Shown in pieces: positions 8,597-15,335 of a stretch of DNA of 21,836 nucleotides (position 1 is the stretch's first letter; each line of letters starts with the position of its first letter). The notes under the pieces are model-generated. The model had not been told where the DNA came from, searched no databases, and worked only from the letters and a program-made list of their open reading frames with translations. The position numbers were made by a program, and so were the translations under genes. The stretch is from an uncultured Prevotellaceae bacterium (GTDB lineage Bacteria > Bacteroidota > Bacteroidia > Bacteroidales > Bacteroidaceae): the NCBI GenBank assembly GCA_902775075.1, contig CACYKX010000025.1, forward strand, positions 1 to 21,836, read 5' to 3'.

Positions 8597-9693
8597 GTGT
8601 TATTAGTAAAAATATCTTTGATGGTGACAGCTATCGTACTCTCTTCATCAGGTGCATCTATGGGCGGATTATAAGCCGTTCATGGTTTACCAACGCAGAT
8701 GTCATGTCTGACTTCCTTGGAAAGCCACTTGAATACAATGTCTCAAATTGCGACTACTATGTAGAGCTTAAAAAGGCTTTTATGGTTTTGCGAAAGGCTA
8801 TCGGAATTGAGAACTTTGAAATAAAAGGTAATAATCGCGATAAGAAATTCCGATATATCGGCAAGGATGACGACCCTCTCCGTGACATGCGCAATGCCAA
8901 GGCTATCAAAGACATCAGAAAATATTATGAGTTCTGCCAGAACTCCGCAGGATTCTTCCCGACATCTTGGCTTGACTACTTTTTGAAAGACAGTCTTGAC
9001 CTATTGGACATTAAACGACGAAAGCGGAAAGGTGAGCAGATTATCAGTACCAGCGTTGACCGTCAACTGAAGAACATTGATATGTTGCCATACCTCTATG
9101 AAGCGATACGCAACCATAGGGTACTCGCTGTGAGGTACAAGCCGTTTGACGAGGAAGAGATGACGCTAACATTCCATCCACACTTCCTGAAGGAATATAA
9201 CGGCCGATGGCATCTGTTGGGACATGCGAAAGGTAAAATTCCGGAGGAAGGCTTCAATCTTGCTATTGACCGCATTACGGAAATACCGAAGATAGTAATG
9301 GAAGAAGAGTATGTTCCCGCTCCAAATCATTTCTATGAGATGTATTTCGAGAATCTCGTGGGCGTAACCCACAAGGACGATCATAAGACAGAGAATGTGT
9401 ATATTAGGGCATATTCTAATTATATCTTCAATCTTACCGACACGAAGCCTATACAAAAGTCGCAGAGAGTCTGTATTCCATACGGCCGGCACGAAGACGG
9501 CGAATATGGTGAGTTTATGGTATATGTAGAAGTTAACAACGAGTTCATCGGACGCATACTGATGATGGGCGACAAGTTGGAGGTTGTGGCTCCAGAGGAA
9601 GTGAGGAATATTTTTAGGAGAAGAGTCGAAGATATGGCAAAAAGGTATGTGCAAAAGACTGATAACTGCCCCCAGAATGGTTCCAAGAAGTAA
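8593..9693 (+). CDS. WYL-domain transcriptional regulator (second copy)
   Basis: A 366-residue WYL protein, distantly paralogous to the one at 864. Both share an F-x-P-(Y/H)-(Y/F)-LKEYN-x-RW core; here the WYL triad reads WHL (206-208), followed by a DRI motif (226-228). The RDMRNAKAIKDIRKYYEFC region (98-116) is of the kind found in Bacteroidota WYL proteins. The C-terminus has the usual MMGDKLEVVAPEEVR-type ending. It is translationally coupled to the AAA/HEPN-like gene by a 4-base overlap, so it belongs to the operon. Its base composition is richer in G+C than the two ATPase genes before it. A second regulator at the end of the operon could give feedback control or sense a different ligand; that is inference. 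Confidence 0.87.
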   Translation: MSVISKNIFDGDSYRTLFIRCIYGRIISRSWFTNADVMSDFLGKPLEYNVSNCDYYVELKKAFMVLRKAIGIENFEIKGNNRDKKFRYIGKDDDPLRDMRNAKAIKDIRKYYEFCQNSAGFFPTSWLDYFLKDSLDLLDIKRRKRKGEQIISTSVDRQLKNIDMLPYLYEAIRNHRVLAVRYKPFDEEEMTLTFHPHFLKEYNGRWHLLGHAKGKIPEEGFNLAIDRITEIPKIVMEEEYVPAPNHFYEMYFENLVGVTHKDDHKTENVYIRAYSNYIFNLTDTKPIQKSQRVCIPYGRHEDGEYGEFMVYVEVNNEFIGRILMMGDKLEVVAPEEVRNIFRRRVEDMAKRYVQKTDNCPQNGSKK

Positions 9694-9718
9694 AGAACCA
9701 ATATAGCAGCCAACAACT

Positions 9719-9750
9719 ATTGCTTAGTCGTAAAAACAGTATTATCTTTG
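9719..9750 (+). promoter_or_regulatory. Promoter of the second gene cluster
   Basis: ATTG (9719-9722; consensus TTTG) is followed after 20 bases by a perfect -7 element TATCTTTG (9743-9750). Spacing and sequence fit the Bacteroidota housekeeping sigma-factor consensus. Transcription would begin near 9757, within the left arm of the dyad at 9746-9793, and would read into the gene at 9812. Confidence 0.6.
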
Positions 9751-9793
9751 CAGCGTCATCATCCAAAACCGCCTTGGAGATGACGCTGCAAAG
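9746..9793. promoter_or_regulatory. Long dyad overlapping the promoter: operator or leader hairpin
   Basis: CTTTGCAGCGTCATC (9746-9760) is perfectly repeated in inverse at 9779-9793, giving 15 bp. After one unpaired base, TCCAA (9762-9766) pairs with TTGGA (9774-9778) around a 7-base loop. The left arm includes part of the -7 element. It could be an operator for a dimeric repressor (the adjacent WYL protein is a candidate), a structured 5' leader, or a boundary for the upstream operon. No T-run follows on either side, so a plain intrinsic terminator is less likely. Confidence 0.65.
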
Positions 9794-9811
9794 CACATTG
9801 GCGGCAACCTA

Positions 9812-10198
9812 ATGGGAGCAAAAACCATGAAAAAGACCACAACCGAAATGAGGAAGAGAACAGAAGCCAACGCACGTCGTAGAGTTGCCGAGTCATGGGC
9901 AAGAACAGGGAAATGCATGAGTTACAAGCGTGCAGCCGTGAGAGAGACATACAGGCATACCACAGACGACATGAAGGACGAGTTGTTTGACGGCTTTCTC
10001 ATCTCACTGTCGCCACGGAACAGCCACAAGGGTATAGGTGCACAGATGCGCGTATTGCGTCGCATAGCGGAAAAGCGTCAAGCGCAAGCAGCGTATAAAT
10101 ACATAGGACGTAGCGATGACTTGCTGACGGAACGGATTACCTCTGCATGTGGAAAGAACTGCATGCGTGAGCTCCGCAGATACCAAAGGTGTGTGTGA
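9812..10198 (+). CDS. Small basic protein of unknown function
   Basis: A 128-residue protein that I do not recognise. It is rich in Arg and Lys throughout, with no membrane segment or signal peptide, and is predicted to be largely helical. The charge suggests nucleic-acid binding, but no motif supports a specific role. The start at 9812 is uncertain: an ATG five codons later (9827) has GGGAG about nine bases upstream and may be the true start. It is the first gene after the strong promoter and dyad, and its codon use resembles the genes that follow it. Confidence 0.6.
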   Translation: MGAKTMKKTTTEMRKRTEANARRRVAESWARTGKCMSYKRAAVRETYRHTTDDMKDELFDGFLISLSPRNSHKGIGAQMRVLRRIAEKRQAQAAYKYIGRSDDLLTERITSACGKNCMRELRRYQRCV

Positions 10199-10284
10199 GG
10201 AATGGTTTCAAAAACGGAACTATTGAGAACCACTAAACTTTGCGCCCAAATTCTTAATCTATTAAACCACTAAGTAACAAAAAA

Positions 10285-10737
10285 ATGAATAGTACATCTA
10301 ACAATCTTGCACTCGTCGCATCACGTGTCCTTCCCGCACTCTCAGGAGCACAACTCACATACAATGTTGAGAAGAATATCTTCCTCACCATGGGTTACAC
10401 CAGCCAGGCAGGGAACACCTACTACCGCGCCATACGGCTGTCACCGCGTCTTGCCGTGTTCTACAACATCGGCGAGGGGTACAAGTACACGTTCCTGAAC
10501 GGCATTACGCTCTTCGCCTTTGACGGGTGTAAACCGCGCATCATCGGCCAACGCACGTGGGGCGGCTATGACTGGGTGGTATTCAGCGAAAACTTCGCCC
10601 GACAGCAGAGTGTCCTCATGTTGCATGATTTCCTCCAAGGGCAAATGCGCATGCTCAATGTTCCCTGTTCTGAGCAACAACTCATGGACATGTCGCGGCA
10701 ACTTATAGCCGAGACTGAGCAGAAACAGCTCGCCTGA
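10285..10737 (+). CDS. Uncharacterised protein, first of a tandem paralogous pair
   Basis: A 150-residue protein with no recognised domain. It is paralogous to the next gene: residues about 44-90 (N-x-YYR-x-IR, a hydrophobic strand, T-F-L-x-G, F-A-F-x-G) align with about 49-95 of the neighbour, giving roughly one identity in three. Both continue with a helical C-terminal segment that includes a DFL-x-G motif. The pattern suggests a compact beta-rich domain followed by helices. There is no signal peptide or membrane segment. It lies 86 bases after the small basic gene and heads the pair just upstream of the helicase. Function unknown. Confidence 0.7.
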   Translation: MNSTSNNLALVASRVLPALSGAQLTYNVEKNIFLTMGYTSQAGNTYYRAIRLSPRLAVFYNIGEGYKYTFLNGITLFAFDGCKPRIIGQRTWGGYDWVVFSENFARQQSVLMLHDFLQGQMRMLNVPCSEQQLMDMSRQLIAETEQKQLA

Positions 10738-10844
10738 CGCAGAAAAGTCTCTTTTACGGACCTTATTCTGAAACAACACTCCGTCCAAAGGAGACCATAA
10801 ACATACAAATGTTAACATGTTCAACGCCTTAAAATCTTTTGACT

Positions 10845-11357
10845 ATGGCAAAACTGACACAAGCAATCACAAAGGACTTCCTTGACGACATACTTCCACC
10901 TTACGGTACTCCCGCGCGACAACTGCGCCCGGTGTGGGACTCCAGTCAGAGGATGTTTATCTTCGACGAGCATGAGAGTCAAAACGGCAACCACTACTAT
11001 CGTGGCATCCGCTTCTGCGACCGAATTGCCATTGTGGAAAAAGTTGGCATGTTTCACTCGTGGACATACTTAGACGGGTTAGAGGTGTATGCCTTCAACG
11101 GGCGAAAAATGCAGCTTATACAGAAACGAGACTATCCTAACAAGGTGTTCCACAATGCCGATAAGATACGCAAGGATACCGAAGAGATGGTCACCGACTT
11201 TTTGAAGGGTATGCTTAAAGCAAGCCGCATATCCCTTTCAGAGGAGAAAGTCAAAGAACAGGCAAAGGGGCTTGTTGACCTATGCTATCGTGACTTCAAC
11301 AATGGCGACTATCCTCCGCGTCTCATGCAGATCATTCCTGCCATCGAACAACACTAA
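10845..11357 (+). CDS. Uncharacterised protein, second of a tandem paralogous pair
   Basis: A 170-residue protein starting MAKLTQ. The frame can be extended two codons to a TTG at 10839, but ATG 10845 is the sensible start. It shares the central N-x-YYR-x-IR ... T-x-L-x-G-x-x-x-x-AF-x-G pattern with the preceding gene and is slightly longer at the C-terminus. No catalytic motif, signal peptide or membrane helix is visible. It lies 20 bases upstream of the helicase gene, so the two are almost certainly co-transcribed. Two diverged copies kept side by side suggest a heteromeric partner pair or divided binding specificity, which is inference. Confidence 0.7.
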   Translation: MAKLTQAITKDFLDDILPPYGTPARQLRPVWDSSQRMFIFDEHESQNGNHYYRGIRFCDRIAIVEKVGMFHSWTYLDGLEVYAFNGRKMQLIQKRDYPNKVFHNADKIRKDTEEMVTDFLKGMLKASRISLSEEKVKEQAKGLVDLCYRDFNNGDYPPRLMQIIPAIEQH

Positions 11358-11377
11358 CTATCAAAAATCACAACCAT

Positions 11378-13435
11378 ATGGAGAACGAAATACACATAGA
11401 CAAAGAAAAACGCGAGCAGTTGCTCGCTTACGACCTGATAGCACACACCAACAGCAGCTTTTTCCTTACAGGAAGAGCTGGTACAGGTAAAACGACATTT
11501 CTACATCGTGTGCAGCAGACCGTTCCGAAGCAGTTTATCACACTTGCTCCTACAGGTGTCGCAGCCATCCTCGCCGGTGGCGAGACCATCCACTCTTTCT
11601 TCGGGCTTCCTTTGGAGACCTGCGAGCCAGGTACTTGTGGCAAGATGAACGAAGCGAAGATTCTCGCCCTCGTACATGCCGATACCATCATTATCGACGA
11701 AGTATCGATGGTGCGCTGCGACATCGTTGATGCCGTAGACTTCACGATGCGGCAAGTATTGCGTAGCACTGCTCCATTCGGTGGTAAACAGATAGTGTTC
11801 GTAGGCGACATGTTTCAATTACCGCCGGTAGTGCAAAAAGGAGCAGAAACAGAATTGATGCGTGACATATATCACACGAATACATTTTACTTCTTCAAAG
11901 CTTTCGCTCTGCGCCGCATACGCATGGTAAAGATTGAATTCCAAAAGGTATACCGTCAGGATGACCCTGTGTTTCGGACCATCCTTGACCATGTCCGGCT
12001 CAACCGTGTTACACCTGATGACATAGCGAGTCTCAACACACGTGTAGCCAAGCCTAAGGACAACGATGGTACTATTACGCTTGTACCTACCAACCGTGCC
12101 GCTGATGACATCAACTGTCAAAGGCTCAACTCACTTACCGGCGAGGAGCATATCTATGAAGGTCCTATCAACGGAAAGTTCGAGAATAAGCGGTTCCCCG
12201 TGAGCCAAAAACTTTGTCTGAAGGTTGGAGCGCAGGTGATGTTCACTCGCAACGACACACAGCATCGTTGGGCGAATGGGACTATAGCCACAGTATGCCA
12301 CTTGTCTGATGACGGTATCGAGGTAACCATTCCCAGTGGAGAGACCTACGCCGTACCATGTTGCACATGGGATGCCGTGGACTATGCATACGACCATAAG
12401 GAGCACAAACTGAAAAAGAATGTTACGGGCTCCTTTACACAATACCCACTGAAGTTAGCCTGGGCGATTACTATACACAAGAGCCAAGGTATGACATTCG
12501 ACAAACTATATCTCAACCTCTCTTCGGCAAGTATCTTCGCCGTTGGCCAGTTGTACGTGGCTCTCAGTCGCGTGCGCACTCTTGGAGGTCTATTTTTGTC
12601 GCGCTGCGTACCGCCACAGTATGCCCGCACGAGTCGTGAGATAATCGCATACTCTATCCGTTACAATGATGCCAAAGCCATAGAAAGCGAAGTTAAGAGT
12701 GGTAAAGCTGTATACAAGGACCTCCGTGCTTACAACTATGACAGCGCGGCACATCGGTATCTGTCACTTATAAGAGACCATGCCGCAAACGGCGACATTA
12801 AGGAAGCAGCGATCTTAGCACGAAGTTTCTTCGAGACAGTCATTGATGACCGTCACCTTTATGGCAGCATCCAGCGCCCTTCAAGCGATTTGATTTCCTC
12901 ACAACATTATGTTGTTAGGTTCCTTGCTGCCATATTGTGCTTATATGCCGATGATGCGGTAACCGCATTACATCTAATAGATGATGTACTAGAGCAAAGA
13001 CAAAACAGAAACGCCCTATACATCAAGTCGCGTTGCCTTGCCAGACTTGGCAGATATGACGAAGCGGATAGCGTGAACGCCACCCTCGGCAACGGCATTG
13101 ATCTTGCTATGCCTGATGCAAAATCGCTCTACATGATAGCCGTCATCAACGAACTGCACACGCAGGATCCTGGGCTGCTGCTTATGCAGAAGTTGCTTCG
13201 TGCCAAACCAAAATATGACCATGGCATCGTTGTGCTGCGTAACCTTATGAAGCGCAAATGCATTTCATTAACAATGCCACCTGGCGAGCGAAGCGACATA
13301 GAGAAGGCTTTCAACTCCGACGCGAGCGACGAAGACTTTGCTGAAATGCTATCAAAGGCACGGAAAGATGTTCCAAATTCCGTAGTAGCGCTCATGCGAG
13401 ACATCAGTCGTATGGACTTCACACAATACGAATAG
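11378..13435 (+). CDS. Pif1/RecD-like superfamily 1B DNA helicase with helical C-terminal tail
   Basis: A 685-residue 5'-3' DNA helicase of the Pif1/RecD2 group. Motifs in order: Walker A TGRAGTGKTT (31-40); motif Ia around TLAPTGVAA (55-63); Walker B IIIDEVSM (104-111); motif III GDMFQLPPV (143-151); FQKVYRQ (188-194); the UvrD_C_2-type TIHKSQGMTFD (365-375); and VALSRVRTLGGL (394-405). All expected catalytic residues are present. The last 260 or so residues are helical and repeat-like, resembling a TPR array, and are not part of the core helicase; they may bind a partner. Chromosomal Pif1 homologues without this extension are shorter. It sits between the paralogous pair and the DUF3825 gene, all on one strand, which suggests a joint function. 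Confidence 0.9.
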   Translation: MENEIHIDKEKREQLLAYDLIAHTNSSFFLTGRAGTGKTTFLHRVQQTVPKQFITLAPTGVAAILAGGETIHSFFGLPLETCEPGTCGKMNEAKILALVHADTIIIDEVSMVRCDIVDAVDFTMRQVLRSTAPFGGKQIVFVGDMFQLPPVVQKGAETELMRDIYHTNTFYFFKAFALRRIRMVKIEFQKVYRQDDPVFRTILDHVRLNRVTPDDIASLNTRVAKPKDNDGTITLVPTNRAADDINCQRLNSLTGEEHIYEGPINGKFENKRFPVSQKLCLKVGAQVMFTRNDTQHRWANGTIATVCHLSDDGIEVTIPSGETYAVPCCTWDAVDYAYDHKEHKLKKNVTGSFTQYPLKLAWAITIHKSQGMTFDKLYLNLSSASIFAVGQLYVALSRVRTLGGLFLSRCVPPQYARTSREIIAYSIRYNDAKAIESEVKSGKAVYKDLRAYNYDSAAHRYLSLIRDHAANGDIKEAAILARSFFETVIDDRHLYGSIQRPSSDLISSQHYVVRFLAAILCLYADDAVTALHLIDDVLEQRQNRNALYIKSRCLARLGRYDEADSVNATLGNGIDLAMPDAKSLYMIAVINELHTQDPGLLLMQKLLRAKPKYDHGIVVLRNLMKRKCISLTMPPGERSDIEKAFNSDASDEDFAEMLSKARKDVPNSVVALMRDISRMDFTQYE

Positions 13436-13446
13436 GCTACTAAATC

Positions 13447-13465
13447 GGTGCAGGAAATCTGCACC
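13447..13465. terminator. Hairpin after the helicase gene
   Basis: GGTGCAG (13447-13453) pairs with CTGCACC (13459-13465) around a 5-base loop, 11 bases after the helicase stop. No T-run follows, so it may be a weak terminator, an mRNA-stability hairpin or a processing site. The same core recurs after the next gene (15112-15142). Confidence 0.45.
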
Positions 13466-13545
13466 AAGTGGCATCTGACAAAATAATTGTCCGGCAAACA
13501 AATTGCAGCATCAACATTGAGATTAACTTTTAAAATCAGAATATA

Positions 13546-15075
13546 ATGAAAAACATCATTAACATGAAAAAAGGTTTCCTTAGCTTAGGTTTCGTAGCAA
13601 ACCATCGCCCAAACGCAAAGGGTGTAAATGATTTAAGTGTACTGTCAAGCATCACCGGAATGAAGATTTCGGCCAAAGACTTGGATGACTTCGTTGACTC
13701 TCCAAATTTCTCAAAAGAGTTTTTGGATAGTGACGGATCAATTGTAGAGAATGAAGCCGATAGTCTTGGTTTCCGCTTTCTCCTTCCTTGGAAGAGCAAG
13801 AACGGCAGCCCTATATATGGATTTTTCACTAGAAAAAGTAAGGATAAGGGATTTGTCGGCGTAAGATGGGACTATGAAAAGCAAGAGACGTTGTATGATC
13901 TTGGATTTGTCGACGTACAGGCTTTGAAACAACTGAACGATATGTCGGGTGCAGCAGTCTCTGACATTTGCGAAGTGCAATACAACAATGTAGAATTCTA
14001 CAATGGCGCAGGTTACACAAAGTTCCCAGATGGTACCCCCGTAGGTAAGAGCAAGGCAAAGTATATCAGGTTCTCTACTCCGTATAAGACGAAGGATGGC
14101 CAAACTCCTATTGTAGGTTGGTTTAGCAAACAAGATGACAAGATGCAGGGCATTTCATGGGGAACTGACGAAAGTTTCAGGAAACGATTACAATTTGGCA
14201 ACAAGTTCCACTTCTCCATAGGCAGGATGAAGTTCACCGACATGAGTGCGGCAAATGCTTTCTTGAAGCAGGTGTCCGACAAATGCATGCAGGAAGTATG
14301 GACATTCAAGGATAACAAGGGACAAATCAGGTTTCCTATACTCAAGTCGTATCTTGAGTGCGAATTGGACCGTCTTTACTATGAGAAAGACGTGCTTGAC
14401 ATGACCGATACGACCTCTTACAAAGACCGTATCATCTACAACCAAGATAGGACACGTGCCATGTTCAACACCAACCTAATCGATAAGTTCGGGCATGACC
14501 TTTTCTTGGAAGGCGCAATCATAGGACACGGCGTTCAAGAATTTTTCTGTGACATGACAATATCTCCATCAATGATGCAGCGGAATAAACTTGGATATGC
14601 CAATGATGCTCCAGAACCAAGGGTGCCGGAGTTCTTCAAGGACATAAACGACATAGTGTTCCATGTGGAATGGGCTATAGACAATGATATGGAGAAGTAC
14701 GAGCACATCATAGGCGAACGTAGGGAGAGGTTTCCCAAGCAATATCAATGTACGGCTACCAATATTCTTGGTACTCAGCTTGATAATTCTATAAAGCTGG
14801 CACAAAATATTGCTCGTCGAAACTACAAGTTTATTGTGCCAATGTACTACCCGGCCAAGCACCGCATTCAGCTGCTCATGCCAATCTATCTCAACGGAGA
14901 GTACACTAGGCATCCTGACTTTGCCCTTGTTCTGACTCCACATCCCGATGAAAGGATATACACTCCTGAGACCATCTTGGGACTCAAGGAGGTGTATCAG
15001 GATGCAAGGCTCATTGCGAAGCCAGAGACATCGTGGCTCAATCCAGAGATTATAGGTGAAGAAAAACAGCTCTGA
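13546..15075 (+). CDS. DUF3825 protein with duplicated N-terminal module
   Basis: A 509-residue protein. Residues about 265-500 match the DUF3825 family as I know it: FNTNLIDKFG near 307, the NYKFIVPMYYP block (426-436), IQLLMPIYL (441-449), PDFALVL (457-463) and the closing DARLIAKPETSWL (486-498). DUF3825 is uncharacterised but is found in bacterial proteins thought to act with RNA. The N-terminal half holds an internal repeat: 76-108 and 174-205 share the pattern R-F-x-x-P-(W/Y)-K-(S/T)-K-(N/D)-G ... P-I-x-G-(F/W)-F. There is no signal peptide or membrane segment. The gene lies 110 bases after the helicase and is followed by its own hairpin. An ATG six codons downstream is a possible alternative start. 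Confidence 0.8.
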   Translation: MKNIINMKKGFLSLGFVANHRPNAKGVNDLSVLSSITGMKISAKDLDDFVDSPNFSKEFLDSDGSIVENEADSLGFRFLLPWKSKNGSPIYGFFTRKSKDKGFVGVRWDYEKQETLYDLGFVDVQALKQLNDMSGAAVSDICEVQYNNVEFYNGAGYTKFPDGTPVGKSKAKYIRFSTPYKTKDGQTPIVGWFSKQDDKMQGISWGTDESFRKRLQFGNKFHFSIGRMKFTDMSAANAFLKQVSDKCMQEVWTFKDNKGQIRFPILKSYLECELDRLYYEKDVLDMTDTTSYKDRIIYNQDRTRAMFNTNLIDKFGHDLFLEGAIIGHGVQEFFCDMTISPSMMQRNKLGYANDAPEPRVPEFFKDINDIVFHVEWAIDNDMEKYEHIIGERRERFPKQYQCTATNILGTQLDNSIKLAQNIARRNYKFIVPMYYPAKHRIQLLMPIYLNGEYTRHPDFALVLTPHPDERIYTPETILGLKEVYQDARLIAKPETSWLNPEIIGEEKQL

Positions 15076-15111
15076 GTATTGCGGTCTGATATATGGCATA
15101 AGAGATACCAA

Positions 15112-15142
15112 ACATTCGGTGCGGATTTTCTGCACCGAATGT
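15112..15142. terminator. Hairpin after the DUF3825 gene
   Basis: ACATTCGGTGC (15112-15122) pairs with GCACCGAATGT (15132-15142), and the inner GGA/TCT extends the stem to 14 bp with one wobble around a TTT loop. It lies 37 bases after the stop codon. No T-run follows. Its core resembles the hairpin at 13447-13465, so it may be a recurrent 3'-end element rather than a classical terminator. Confidence 0.5.
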
Positions 15143-15335
15143 CATACGACAAGCTGTCGATTCTTCTACTATTGGCAAAATAATTGCTACTACTTGGTTG
15201 TCTCAGTTCTTTGACATACTGCCACGCACTACTCATTTTTATTTATAAGTGAAGATCTTAACTAGATCATCCCTTTGTCAGCTTAGGCAATTGGCATAGG
15301 GCGAAAAGAACGCCTAACTTCAAACCCATAAAAAG

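Noticed and set aside
10199..10284. Promoter-like TAAACTTTG before the first paralogue
   Set aside because: Spacing inside the -7 element is one base too long and no -33 element is in place; read-through from 9750 is sufficient.
10747..10795. Possible hairpin (GTCTC...GAGAC with GGAC...GTCC) between the paralogues
   Set aside because: Bulged and weak with a long loop; it could easily occur by chance.
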